Shown here one piece after another: positions 9,533-18,777 of a stretch of 64,000 nucleotides of DNA. The notes under the pieces were generated by a model, which ran no database searches, had not been told where the DNA came from, and was given only the letters and a program-made list of their open reading frames with translations. Within the stretch, counting starts at the first letter, position 1. Every line of letters begins with the position of its first letter. The position numbers were made by a program, and so were the translations under genes. The stretch comes from Chromobacterium aquaticum (lineage in GTDB: Bacteria > Pseudomonadota > Gammaproteobacteria > Burkholderiales > Chromobacteriaceae): NCBI RefSeq assembly GCF_021129195.1, contig NZ_JAJOHW010000108.1, positions 1 to 64,000 of the forward strand, given 5' to 3'.

Positions 9533-9546
9533 GCTCCAAAAGGAGC
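9533..9546 (-). terminator. Short hairpin between pilA-1 and pglL-2 (attenuator candidate)
   Basis: On the minus strand GCTCC-TTTT-GGAGC lies about 20 bases after the pilA-1 stop, followed by TCTTAC. The stem is short and the T tract poor. It could partially reduce read-through, keeping the ligase less expressed than pilin. Confidence 0.4.
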
Positions 9547-9567
9547 CCTTAATTCAACACAGCAAAA

Positions 9568-10023
9568 CTATCTGCAGTTGGCTGGCAAGTACTGAGGTGG
9601 GACCCCTGTTGAAGGAGCACTACATACCCAAGTTACAGCGCCACTTGCCAAGGTACCAGTCAAAAGGAACGTATTTGCAGTGCCGGTCACATTACCACCC
9701 ACATTGGAGGCGTTGAGGGTGACAGTCAATACACCATTGCCACTAGTTAATGCATAAGACACTCCAGTTACGTATTTAGTACTAGGAGAAGTAAAGGCAA
9801 CTCCAGCAGCGCCGGAGCCGGTGCTTGGCATCGTTCCATTCGAAATTGCCATTTCAGAAATAGCAGTTTTGGCTGCTGCTGCTGCGGACAGCCCCTCCGT
9901 CACCTTGGCTCGCACCGTATAATCCTGATAAGCCGGGATAGCAATCGCAGCCAAAATACCGATGATCGCAACCACAATCATCAGTTCGATCAGGGTAAAG
10001 CCCTGTTGCACTCTATTATTCAT
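9568..10023 (-). CDS. Type IV major pilin-like protein (pilA-1)
   Basis: Type IVa pilin precursor, 151 residues. Short leader MNNRVQQG is cleaved by PilD before Phe9. The mature protein starts [20 protein letters not shown], with Glu5 and the long hydrophobic assembly helix. The C-terminal pair of cysteines (VTWVCSAP...PANCR) forms the usual disulfide-bonded D-region. An excellent ribosome site (AGGAGG, 10028-10033) precedes the ATG. It begins only 19 bases after pilA-2 and shares its N-terminal third with it, so the two are a tandem duplication that has diverged in the C-terminal part. Adjacent PglL-like genes suggest O-glycosylation. Confidence 0.93.
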   Translation of the reverse strand: MNNRVQQGFTLIELMIVVAIIGILAAIAIPAYQDYTVRAKVTEGLSAAAAAKTAISEMAISNGTMPSTGSGAAGVAFTSPSTKYVTGVSYALTSGNGVLTVTLNASNVGGNVTGTANTFLLTGTLASGAVTWVCSAPSTGVPPQYLPANCR

Positions 10024-10042
10024 AAAACCTCCTGAAATAACA

Positions 10043-10471
10043 CTAACGACAAGAAGACGGCAGATATTGCATATTCTGCCCTTGTCCCGAACAACTCCAC
10101 AGCACCGCGCCGCTGCTTGCTACACTTGGAGTAAATACCACCCCTAAACCAGGAACCGCGCTAGCTTGAAACGTGGCTGTAATCACGCTCACCCCATTAT
10201 TAAGAGCTACTTGCACATTGCTTACATAATTTCCAGTTAGTGTACTGGGCATTCCCGCACTGGCATTATTAGCCGGCCATGTATTATTTGCCAGATAAGA
10301 TTCGCTGACCGTGGTTTTGGCATGGTCAATAAAGGTCAAACCCTCGGATATTTTTGAACGAATCACGTAGTCTTGATACGCCGGTATTGCTATCGCGGCC
10401 AGAATACCGATAATCGCCACCACGATCATCAACTCGATCAGGGTAAAACCAGACGCTCCGCTCCTCGTCAT
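10043..10471 (-). CDS. Type IV pilin-like protein (pilA-2)
   Basis: Second type IVa pilin, 142 residues. The leader MTRSGASG ends before Phe9 and the mature start is again [20 protein letters not shown], with Glu5. The C-terminal cysteine loop (LWSCSGQGQ...LPSSCR) is present. A GGAG ribosome site precedes the ATG. It is the promoter-proximal gene of the pilin-glycosylation cluster, with a sigma-54-type promoter about 26 bases upstream of the expected leader. Which of the two is the major subunit cannot be told from sequence. Confidence 0.92.
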   Translation of the reverse strand: MTRSGASGFTLIELMIVVAIIGILAAIAIPAYQDYVIRSKISEGLTFIDHAKTTVSESYLANNTWPANNASAGMPSTLTGNYVSNVQVALNNGVSVITATFQASAVPGLGVVFTPSVASSGAVLWSCSGQGQNMQYLPSSCR

Positions 10472-10507
10472 CTATCGGCTCCATAGCCTGGTCTGTGCCC
10501 GCGTTTC

Positions 10508-10523
10508 AGCAGGAATCATGCCA
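10508..10523 (-). promoter_or_regulatory. Sigma-54 (-24/-12) promoter of the pilin cluster
   Basis: Minus strand TGGCATGATTCCTGCT: GG and GC are separated by exactly 10 bases and match TGGCAYG-N4-YTGCW closely. The start site would fall near 10,497, about 26 bases before the pilA-2 ATG. PilS/PilR-controlled pilA genes of other proteobacteria use the same promoter class. Confidence 0.75.
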
Positions 10524-10674
10524 TCTCTATATCACCACGCTGTCCTTCGCCATATGCCCTACCGCGATGACTGTTTAACGTAAAAGAGTGACGTTTTTGG
10601 TCAGTTCCCAAGCTCCAAACCACACTGTGATAGCATCTTAAGTCCTTGTCTTTGCCAGAGCCGTTAGTAACGTT

Positions 10675-12027
10675 ATGAGTTCCAACCACACCTGGCTGCA
10701 ACGCAGCTTCAATGCCGTCTGGCACCCTTGCACCCAGATGAAGCGCCATGAGGCCTTGCCCATCGTGCCCATTGCCAGCGCCGAAGGCGTATGGCTGACC
10801 GACTTCGATGGCAAGCGCTACCTGGATGGAGTCAGTTCCTGGTGGGTCAATCTGTTCGGCCATGGTCATCCGCGCATCAAGCAGGCGATCAAGAATCAGC
10901 TGGACTCTCTCGAACACGTGATGCTGGCCGGCTTTACCCATCGCCCAGTGGTGGAGTTGTCGGAGCGGCTAGCCGAGGCCAGCGGCCTGGCGCACGCGTT
11001 TTACGGTTCGGATGGCGCCAGCGCGACCGAGATCGCGCTGAAAATGAGCTTTCACTACTGGCGCAACAAAGGGCTTCCGGGCAAGAAGCGTTTTATCAGC
11101 CTGGAAAACAGCTATCACGGCGAGACCGTCGGCGCCTTGGCGGTGACTGATGTGCCGCTGTTCTCACATACCTATGCCGAATTGCTCAAGCCCGGCTTGC
11201 GCGCGCCTTCGCCTGACGCGCGCCGGGCCTTGCCAGGACAGAGCGCGGCGGATGTCGCGCTCGCGGCAATCCAAAGCATGGAAAAGCTATTGACCGAACA
11301 TGCCGGCGAAGTCGCCGCCGTCATCGTGGAGCCGCTGGTGCAAGGCGCGGCGGGAATGGCGATGTACGATCCGCTCTACCTCAGCGAGTTGCGCCGGCTC
11401 TGCGATCAATTCCAGGTACACCTGATTGCCGATGAGATCGCCGTCGGCTTCGGCCGCACCGGCAGCCTGTTCGCCTGCCAGCAAGCCGGAATCACCCCGG
11501 ACTTCCTCTGTCTGTCCAAGGGCATCACCGGCGGTTTCCTGCCTCTTTCCTGCGTGTTGACCAGCAGCCCGATTTACCAAGCCTTCTATCACGATGACGT
11601 CAGCCGCGGCTTCCTGCACTCGCACAGCTACACCGGCAATGCCTTGGCTTGCGCCGCGGCGCTGGCGGTACTGGATATCTTCGCTGAAGAAGATGTGCTC
11701 ACACAGAACGCGGCCAAGGCGGCGCGTTTCGACGCGATGATGACAGGCCTGCAAGCTCGCCCGGATGTGCGCGATTTCCGTCGCATCGGCATGATCTGGG
11801 CCTTTGAAGTCGCCACCTGCCGCGCCGACTTCGCCCAGGCTTGCTTCGCCGCCATGCTGCATCGCGGCTGCCTGTTGCGCCCGATAGGCAACACCATTTA
11901 CTTCATGCCACCCTATACGATCAGCGATGAGGACATGGCGTTCTTGATCGCCGCGACCACAGCCGCGCTGGATGAACTGGCGCATGCATCCAACAGCCCG
12001 GACGGTCACGGCATCGCTTTGCCTTGA
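10675..12027 (+). CDS. bioA: Adenosylmethionine-8-amino-7-oxononanoate aminotransferase BioA
   Basis: PLP-dependent aminotransferase of biotin synthesis, converting KAPA to DAPA with S-adenosylmethionine as amino donor. The 450 residues show the BioA-specific substrate motif DGVSSWWVNLFGHGHP (about 49-64). The cofactor loop YGSDGASATEIALKM and the PLP lysine in CLSKGITGGF (about 281) are also present. SSWW distinguishes it from ornithine/GABA-type class III aminotransferases. It is divergent from the pilin cluster. No other bio gene is nearby in the window. Confidence 0.94.
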   Translation: MSSNHTWLQRSFNAVWHPCTQMKRHEALPIVPIASAEGVWLTDFDGKRYLDGVSSWWVNLFGHGHPRIKQAIKNQLDSLEHVMLAGFTHRPVVELSERLAEASGLAHAFYGSDGASATEIALKMSFHYWRNKGLPGKKRFISLENSYHGETVGALAVTDVPLFSHTYAELLKPGLRAPSPDARRALPGQSAADVALAAIQSMEKLLTEHAGEVAAVIVEPLVQGAAGMAMYDPLYLSELRRLCDQFQVHLIADEIAVGFGRTGSLFACQQAGITPDFLCLSKGITGGFLPLSCVLTSSPIYQAFYHDDVSRGFLHSHSYTGNALACAAALAVLDIFAEEDVLTQNAAKAARFDAMMTGLQARPDVRDFRRIGMIWAFEVATCRADFAQACFAAMLHRGCLLRPIGNTIYFMPPYTISDEDMAFLIAATTAALDELAHASNSPDGHGIALP

Positions 12028-12098
12028 TCCGCCTTGCCATGACGGTGGAGTGCAAATAGCATGGGATTTGGCAAGATTTACATCATGAATCCACTTGC

Positions 12099-13628
12099 AT
12101 GCGCTCACTCAGCCTGCCACAACAAAACATGGATCCTCTGCTGATAGACACTCAACCGGATAGCGTGGCGGCATGGCTGGATCGGTTGCCATTCACCGAC
12201 TTGCCTGAATGCGGGCGTTTGTTGAGCCAGTCCTTGCAAAACCTGTCCCGGATTGCGCTGGACAGCCATTTGCGCCACAAATTGCTGAAGCTGTACTTGA
12301 AGGCGCTGGATCGCTACTACCCCTTGCTGGAAAACGAGATCCGCCAACATGACAGCCTGGGCAATCAGAAGGTGCGCCAGCTTGCCCTGCTGAGCGTTGA
12401 GTTGTTTGCGCTGATCTTCATCACCTTCAAGCAAATCCTGCACGATCGGCTGAACAAACGCAGCCTGCTGGATAGAGAGCAGCCCAAGATCGAGCTGATG
12501 GCCTATACCATGATGGCCGCGCGCCAGTTGCTCAGCATCAGCCAGCAATGTTATTGCCCAACTCCACCAGAGTTCTGGTACGACTGTCATCAACTGCACG
12601 CCTTCGCCCGCGGCCGTGGCTGGCTGGATAAGGGTCTGGCCAATGACGACACCATCCAGACCATCTATCTGCAGCTATTGCTGATGGGCCTGACGTCCAG
12701 CAACCGGCTGGCGCCCACCGAACAAGCGCTGTCGCGGCAATTGATCTTCGACCTGGCGCCCAAGTCCCGCTTGATACCGGTCGAAGCCTTGTCCCAGGCT
12801 GTCCATGGCTATCTGGTGGACCAGCAGATCGACTCGCCGCCGCGCTTTCTGCCGATTTCGGCGAACAAGCTCGGCCCCAACTGCTTTCTATTCGATCTTG
12901 AGCCGCTGCGCGATATCCTGGAAAAAAGCCGAGAAGCCTTGCAAAAGGCACAGAACAATCGCCAGCAAGGCCTGATGACCGACGAATTGCAGCTTTTGTC
13001 TATGCTGGTGGAAGAGTGGCACCAGCCCAAGCGACGCCGGCATCCGCGCCTGAAAACCCAAGCCATCGTCGAAATCATCGCCTCGGTGCCCGGCGTCTGG
13101 TTCCATTGCAATGATCTGAGCTGGCAATTGCCGGGCATGGAGGAAGAAAGCGCCGGCCGCCTGCGCGCGCCACCGCCTCCTTGCCTGCTGGCCATTGCCA
13201 ATCAAAACGACAACGGCCTGCTGCTGCATGGCTTGCCGCGTGAACAATCGCTGCGCGCCGGCGAATTGCTGCTGACCACCCCGCCCGGTCAAGCGGAGAA
13301 CGCCCGCCTGGCCATCGTCCGCTGGATCTCGCTGCGCGCGGATGGCCGGGAAATCGAATGCGGCGTGGAATTCATCGCTCCCCCGCCACACGCGGTGCTG
13401 GCCATGCCCAGCATCACCCACGCTGGTGACAGCTTCCAGTTCGCATTGCGGCTGGAAGAGCGGCCGGGCACACCCAAGTTGCTGCTAATGGCTGGACGTC
13501 CGTACAGCCAGCTGCGCGAATTCCATTTGCGCGACGGCGAACAGGAAACGCTGATACGCGTGTCGCGACTGCATCTGCAAACGCCGCTGTTCCAGATCAT
13601 GGAATATCGCAATAGCAACCATTTCTGA
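12099..13628 (+). CDS. Conserved hypothetical protein, possible atypical PilZ (c-di-GMP) protein
   Basis: A 509-residue cytoplasmic protein without signal peptide or membrane segments. The N-terminal two thirds are alpha-helical and Leu/Gln-rich. Near residue 309 comes PKRRRHPRLKTQ, an RxxxR motif like that of PilZ domains, followed by a beta-rich region with the flavour of a PilZ barrel. The second PilZ signature (D/NxSxxG) is degenerate (NDLSWQLPG). An alternative start is the ATG at 12129 (MDPLLIDTQ); neither has a clear ribosome site. It follows bioA by 71 bases on the same strand. Binding of c-di-GMP is a hypothesis only. Confidence 0.55.
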   Translation: MRSLSLPQQNMDPLLIDTQPDSVAAWLDRLPFTDLPECGRLLSQSLQNLSRIALDSHLRHKLLKLYLKALDRYYPLLENEIRQHDSLGNQKVRQLALLSVELFALIFITFKQILHDRLNKRSLLDREQPKIELMAYTMMAARQLLSISQQCYCPTPPEFWYDCHQLHAFARGRGWLDKGLANDDTIQTIYLQLLLMGLTSSNRLAPTEQALSRQLIFDLAPKSRLIPVEALSQAVHGYLVDQQIDSPPRFLPISANKLGPNCFLFDLEPLRDILEKSREALQKAQNNRQQGLMTDELQLLSMLVEEWHQPKRRRHPRLKTQAIVEIIASVPGVWFHCNDLSWQLPGMEEESAGRLRAPPPPCLLAIANQNDNGLLLHGLPREQSLRAGELLLTTPPGQAENARLAIVRWISLRADGREIECGVEFIAPPPHAVLAMPSITHAGDSFQFALRLEERPGTPKLLLMAGRPYSQLREFHLRDGEQETLIRVSRLHLQTPLFQIMEYRNSNHF

Positions 13629-13816
13629 TTCAGATCAAGCTTTTAACTCGACACGCCCCTTCCGCTCGCCCAAGATGCAGCGCCAAACCGTATTGAATCA
13701 ATGAGCTACGCGCTCAAGCGGGCGGCAAACCCGCAACCAGCCCGGCGTCAGCGGCGCGGCTGCGTTTTTTTCGGGTAAACTCCCCGGCATCTATCGTTTG
13801 ATTCATGGAGTTTTGG

Positions 13817-14935
13817 ATGCGCTCGGTTATTCACGCCGCCGACCGGATTGTGGTCAAGGTTGGCTCCAGTCTCGTCACCAATGATGGCAAGGGCCTGGAT
13901 ATGGCGGCGCTCAATCGCTGGGCCGCGGAAATTGCCGAACTGAAGCGGCGCGGCAAACAGGTGGTGCTGGTTTCCAGCGGCGCTATTGCCGAAGGCTGCC
14001 AGCGCCTGGGCTGGACCGTGCGCCCCAAGGGCGTGCACGAATTGCAGGCTGCGGCGGCGGTCGGGCAAATGGGTTTGTGCCAGGCTTATGAAACCGCCTT
14101 CCGCGGTTTCGGCCTACAAACCGCGCAGATTCTGCTGACGCATGAAGACCTTGCCGATCGCACGCGCTACCTGAATGCCCGCTCCACGCTGACCAGCCTG
14201 TTGAACCTGAACACGGTGCCCATCATCAACGAGAACGACACCGTGGTCACCGATGAAATCCGCTTTGGGGACAACGATACCTTGGGCGCGCTGGTGACCA
14301 ATCTGATCGAGGCCGACGCGCTGATCATTCTCACCGATCAGCAAGGCCTGTACAGCGCCGACCCGCGCAAACACCCGGACGCGGAATTCATTCACGAGGC
14401 CGTTGCCGGCGAAGCCCGGCTGGAAGAGATGGCCGGCGGCGCCGGCTCCAGCGTCGGCACCGGCGGCATGATCACCAAGATACTCGCCGCCAAGCGCGCG
14501 GCGCGCAGTGGCGCGGCCACGGTCATCGCCTGCGGCCGCGAGCATCAAGTGCTGTCGCGCCTGGCCGACGGCGAGGGCATAGGCACCCAGTTGCTGCCGC
14601 CCACCAGCCGCATGGCGGCGCGCAAGCAATGGCTGGCCGATCACCTGAAGCTGTCCGGCCGCCTGGTGCTGGATGCCGGCGCCGCGCAAGCGGTGCGCGA
14701 ACGCGGCACCAGCCTGCTGCCTATCGGCGTTTGCGCGGTGGAGGGCGATTTCCTGCGCGGCGAAGCAGTCGCCTGCGTCGATCAGGACGGCGCGGAAGTC
14801 GCCCGCGGCCTGGTCAACTACAGCTCCAGCGAGGCGCGCACCATCATGCAGAAGCCGACGCGGGAAATCGAGGCCGCGCTCGGCTACATGATAGAGCCGG
14901 AGCTGATCCATCGCGACAATATGGTCGCCTTGTAA
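13817..14935 (+). CDS. proB: Glutamate 5-kinase ProB
   Basis: First enzyme of proline biosynthesis, phosphorylating glutamate to gamma-glutamyl phosphate. The 372 residues contain the amino acid kinase fold: [11 protein letters not shown] at the start, [28 protein letters not shown] and [17 protein letters not shown]-terminal PUA domain spans about 270-360. I chose the ATG at 13817 because GGAG lies six bases upstream. An in-frame ATG 12 bases earlier would overlap that ribosome site. The product is expected to be feedback-inhibited by proline, as in the family. Confidence 0.96.
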   Translation: MRSVIHAADRIVVKVGSSLVTNDGKGLDMAALNRWAAEIAELKRRGKQVVLVSSGAIAEGCQRLGWTVRPKGVHELQAAAAVGQMGLCQAYETAFRGFGLQTAQILLTHEDLADRTRYLNARSTLTSLLNLNTVPIINENDTVVTDEIRFGDNDTLGALVTNLIEADALIILTDQQGLYSADPRKHPDAEFIHEAVAGEARLEEMAGGAGSSVGTGGMITKILAAKRAARSGAATVIACGREHQVLSRLADGEGIGTQLLPPTSRMAARKQWLADHLKLSGRLVLDAGAAQAVRERGTSLLPIGVCAVEGDFLRGEAVACVDQDGAEVARGLVNYSSSEARTIMQKPTREIEAALGYMIEPELIHRDNMVAL

Positions 14936-15035
14936 CACCCTGCCGGCCCGCCGCGCGCGTGGCCGCACCCCAGGCGGTAAGCCGGTCCAGGCTTGCCGTT
15001 CACTTAATCACCTGCTTTTTAGAGGATTCACGCGT

Positions 15036-16109
15036 ATGAAAAAGCTGGCCCTTTCGGCGCTTCTGGCTCTGACTTGGGGCTCGGCAATGGCCGAGGACGT
15101 ACTCCATATCTACAACTGGAACAACGCCCTGTCCGCGGATACCGCCAAGCGTTTCGAACAATCGTGCAAATGCCGGCTGGTACAGGACTACTACGGTGAC
15201 AACGAGGAAATGCTGGCCAAGCTGGCCGCCGGCGCCAAAGGCTACGACATGGTGTTTCCCACCGCCTTCGCGGTCAGCACCTTGATCAAGCAGGGCAAGA
15301 CCCAGCCGTTGAACAAGGCGCAACTGCCCAATTGGAAAAACCTCAATACAGGCTACCTGGCGCTGAACGCGCCATTCGACGCCGGCAACAAGGTGGCGGC
15401 GCCCACCGTGGTATCGCTGACCTTATTAGGCTACAACGAGACCCAGCTGCAAAAAGCCGGCGTGCTGGCCCAGGCCAATAGTTGGGCGCTGCTGTTCGAC
15501 CCCGCGGTGCTGGCCAAGATCAAAGGCAGGGTCACCGTGCTGGATTCGCAGCGCGAACTGATGTCCGCCGCCCTGCTCTACCTAGGCAAGGACGCCAATT
15601 CCACCTCCCCCGCCGACTGGAAAGCCGCCGCTGAAGTGATCCGCAAGGCCAAGCCCTACTGGGCCGCCTTCAATAACCAGAGTTATATCAAGGAACTGAC
15701 CGTCGGCAATATCTGGGTGGCCCACGGCTATTCCAACGATCTGTTCCAGGCGCAGCAAGATGCGCAGCACGCCAAACGTCCATTCAAGCTGGCTTACCAG
15801 CCGCAGAAAGAAGGCAATATCCTGGCGGTGGACAATATGGTGGTGCTGAAGGATGCGCCGCGGCCGGACCTGGCGCACCGCTTCATCAACTTCATGCTGG
15901 ACGGCAAGAACGCCGCCGAGATCTCCAACCAGATCGGCGCCACCAACCCGGTCAAGGCCGCGGAAGCGTTCTTCAAGCCGCAGATCAAGGCCAACCCGGT
16001 GATCATGCTGGACCCGGCCAAGGGCAAGTACGTGGCCTTGAAGGACCTGGATGTGAAGTCCCGACGCGAATTGAACCGCTTATGGTCGCAAATCAAGATC
16101 GGTCGTTGA
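15036..16109 (+). CDS. Periplasmic polyamine-binding protein (PotF/SpuD-like)
   Basis: Substrate-binding component of a spermidine/putrescine ABC transporter. The 357 residues begin with a Sec signal peptide (cleavage after GSAMA, about residue 19). They continue EDVLHIYNWNNALSADTAKRFE, the typical PotF/PotD opening with the Tyr-Asn-Trp polyamine pocket residues. SFWLSDPAV-type motifs are replaced by NSWALLFDPAVL. A good ribosome site (AGAGGA) precedes the ATG. No permease or ATPase genes accompany it, so it must work with components encoded elsewhere or be a sensor. Exact ligand is not certain. Confidence 0.85.
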   Translation: MKKLALSALLALTWGSAMAEDVLHIYNWNNALSADTAKRFEQSCKCRLVQDYYGDNEEMLAKLAAGAKGYDMVFPTAFAVSTLIKQGKTQPLNKAQLPNWKNLNTGYLALNAPFDAGNKVAAPTVVSLTLLGYNETQLQKAGVLAQANSWALLFDPAVLAKIKGRVTVLDSQRELMSAALLYLGKDANSTSPADWKAAAEVIRKAKPYWAAFNNQSYIKELTVGNIWVAHGYSNDLFQAQQDAQHAKRPFKLAYQPQKEGNILAVDNMVVLKDAPRPDLAHRFINFMLDGKNAAEISNQIGATNPVKAAEAFFKPQIKANPVIMLDPAKGKYVALKDLDVKSRRELNRLWSQIKIGR

Positions 16110-16117
16110 TCGATGCA

Positions 16118-16148
16118 AAAATCCCGGTCCTGAGACCGGGATTTTTTT
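16118..16148. terminator. Bidirectional terminator
   Basis: ATCCCGGTC / GACCGGGAT stem (16121-16142) with loop CTGA, preceded by AAA and followed by six T. It serves the polyamine-binding gene (plus) and the convergent membrane-protein gene (minus), which ends inside it. Confidence 0.92.
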
Positions 16149-16555
16149 CATTCACTGGGCGGGTGCTCGCCCTTGCGCATTTCCACCGCCTTCATGATCA
16201 CATGGGCCAACATCGCGCACAGGAAGAACAACAGCATCACCCAGGCGATGGAGCGCAGCGTGTCGATGAAGGTATTGAATAATTCCAGCAGCCAGCGTTC
16301 ACCGGTCAGGTCCAGTGCGGTGCTGCCCTTGCCCGCGGCTGGCGGCAGGTATTTCTCCAGCGACCATTGCCGCACCCCGCCGGACACCCCGGTGACCACG
16401 ATGGCGAAGAAAATGTATTTGCGCCAGGCGTCGGTCAGATCCTGTCCCAGGATGCGCGCCAGAATCTTGTTGACCGCCGGATCGAAAAAACGCGCGGTGA
16501 ATACCGAAGTGGCAATCGCCACCGCCAGGGTCAGGCCAAACAGAGCGTAAAACAT
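16148..16555 (-). CDS. Hypothetical inner-membrane protein, 135 aa
   Basis: I do not recognise the family. The 135 residues contain three probable membrane segments. One is at the N-terminus (MFYALFGLTLAVAIATSVF), one near 45-65 (YIFFAIVVTGVSGGV) and one near 100-122 (IAWVMLLFFLCAMLAHVI), with a charged C-terminus (MRKGEHPPSE). A strong ribosome site (GGGGGA) supports the ATG. It is a single-gene unit, convergent with the polyamine-binding gene and upstream of nothing on its strand. Confidence 0.75.
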   Translation of the reverse strand: MFYALFGLTLAVAIATSVFTARFFDPAVNKILARILGQDLTDAWRKYIFFAIVVTGVSGGVRQWSLEKYLPPAAGKGSTALDLTGERWLLELFNTFIDTLRSIAWVMLLFFLCAMLAHVIMKAVEMRKGEHPPSE

Positions 16556-16665
16556 AATCGTCCCCCGCCGCAGCGGAATGCCGTGTCAAAGCCGGGATTG
16601 TACGCCTGAGCGGCGGCGGCGGCGATCAAGGGATTGCCGTGCTGCTGCGCACAAGCGACACCGCC

Positions 16666-17700
<1,035 letters not shown>

Positions 17701-17752
17701 GGTGTCAGCCGCCGGCCAAAAAAACGAATGCCCAATCTTACCACCGCGGCGC

Positions 17753-17788
17753 TATAATCGCCGCTGGTCCGCCCAATCCTGGCGGACC
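17753..17788 (+). promoter_or_regulatory. ribB promoter -10 and 5' hairpin
   Basis: A perfect TATAAT at 17753-17758 places transcription start near 17,765; the -35 is poor. The RNA would begin with a GGTCCGCC / GGCGGACC hairpin (17766-17788), immediately before the FMN riboswitch. Confidence 0.6.
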
Positions 17789-17796
17789 AACGCAAC

Positions 17797-17937
17797 GTCT
17801 TCAGGGCGGGGTGCAACTCCCCACCGGCGGTATGATCGCAAGATCGAGCCCGCGAGCGCTTCCGCCTCCCGGCGGAGGGTCAGCAGATCTGGTGACAGGC
17901 CAGAGCCGACGGTAATAGTCCGGATGAGAGAAGACGA
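17797..17937 (+). promoter_or_regulatory. FMN riboswitch (RFN element) of ribB
   Basis: The conserved RFN core is readable: TCAGGGCGGGGTG at the 5' side, CTCCCCACCGGCGGTA, GAGCCCGCGAGCG, GGTCAGCAGATCTGGT, CCAGAGCCGACGGT and ATAGTCCGGATGAGAGAAGA at the 3' side. It lies 128 bases before the ribB ATG. The intervening GC-rich stretch (17,938-18,060) contains self-complementary segments that could act as the expression platform. FMN binding is expected to lower ribB expression. No clear T-tract terminator is visible, so translational or Rho-dependent control is possible. Confidence 0.96.
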
Positions 17938-18065
17938 CAAGGCCGCGTGCCGCGCTCAGTCGCCGCCCGCGGCGTGGTCGCTGCGCGCTTGGCGCGCGGG
18001 CAGGCTTGCGCCGGCCCTTTTCACGCCCTGGAACCTGTTTCTCAAACTATCAGAGGACCGTTTCC

Positions 18066-18725
18066 ATGAGTATCGCCTTATCCCCCGACACCTTGTCCCA
18101 ACGCATCGAGGCGGCGCTGAGCGCCTTGCGGCTCGGCCTGCCGGTCATCGTTCCCGACGATGACGATCGCGAAAACGAAGCCGACCTGATCCTGGCCGCC
18201 GACGTGCTGAGCGAAGCCGAAATGGCGCGCCTGATCCGCGATTGCAGCGGCATCGTCTGCCTGTGTCTGACCGCCGAGCATGCCGCCCGGCTGCAATTGC
18301 CGCCGATGACGCAGCGCAACGGCAGCCGCTACGGCACCGCCTTCACCGTCAGCATAGAAGCCGCTCAAGGCGTCAGCACCGGCGTATCCGCCGCCGACCG
18401 GCTGCGCACCATACAAGCCGCCGTCCATCCACAGGCGCAGGCCGACGACGTGGTCAGTCCCGGCCACGTCTTTCCTCTGGTCGCCGCCGCCGGCGGCGTA
18501 TTGAGCCGGCGCGGCCACACCGAGGCCGCGGTGGAACTGGCGCGATTGGCCGGCTTCCAGCCCGCCGGCGTGCTGTGCGAGTTGATGAATCCGGACGGCA
18601 GCATGATGCGCGGCGCGCAAATCCAGGACTATGCGCAGCGGCATGCGCTGCCCATTTTGAGCGTGGCCGAGCTCGCGACCTGGATCGCCGGCCAGAACTT
18701 AGCCGCCGCGCCGCTGTCTGCTTGA
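18066..18725 (+). CDS. ribB: 3,4-dihydroxy-2-butanone-4-phosphate synthase RibB
   Basis: Makes the four-carbon unit of riboflavin from ribulose 5-phosphate. The 219-residue single-domain enzyme has the acidic metal/substrate loop [12 protein letters not shown] (31-42), [21 protein letters not shown], and GHVFPL followed by [16 protein letters not shown]. It lacks the GTP cyclohydrolase II (RibA) domain with which it is often fused in beta-proteobacteria. Start chosen at 18066, after AGAGGA; an upstream in-frame extension overlaps the riboswitch leader. Controlled by the FMN riboswitch upstream. Confidence 0.96.
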   Translation: MSIALSPDTLSQRIEAALSALRLGLPVIVPDDDDRENEADLILAADVLSEAEMARLIRDCSGIVCLCLTAEHAARLQLPPMTQRNGSRYGTAFTVSIEAAQGVSTGVSAADRLRTIQAAVHPQAQADDVVSPGHVFPLVAAAGGVLSRRGHTEAAVELARLAGFQPAGVLCELMNPDGSMMRGAQIQDYAQRHALPILSVAELATWIAGQNLAAAPLSA

Positions 18726-18736
18726 TCTTTGCCTCC

Positions 18737-18760
18737 AGCCGCGGGCAACTGCCCGCGGCT
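18737..18760 (+). terminator. Strong hairpin between ribB and glrK
   Basis: AGCCGCGGGC / GCCCGCGGCT stem with loop AACT starts 12 bases after the ribB stop. No T tract follows, so termination efficiency is uncertain. It may be a boundary allowing some read-through into glrK. Confidence 0.45.
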
Positions 18761-18777
18761 CTACCGCCGATCCGACC

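Noticed and set aside
14936-15035. Terminator or regulatory RNA after proB
   Set aside because: Only GC-rich sequence without a clear stem followed by T residues; nothing supportable beyond the ribosome site of the next gene.
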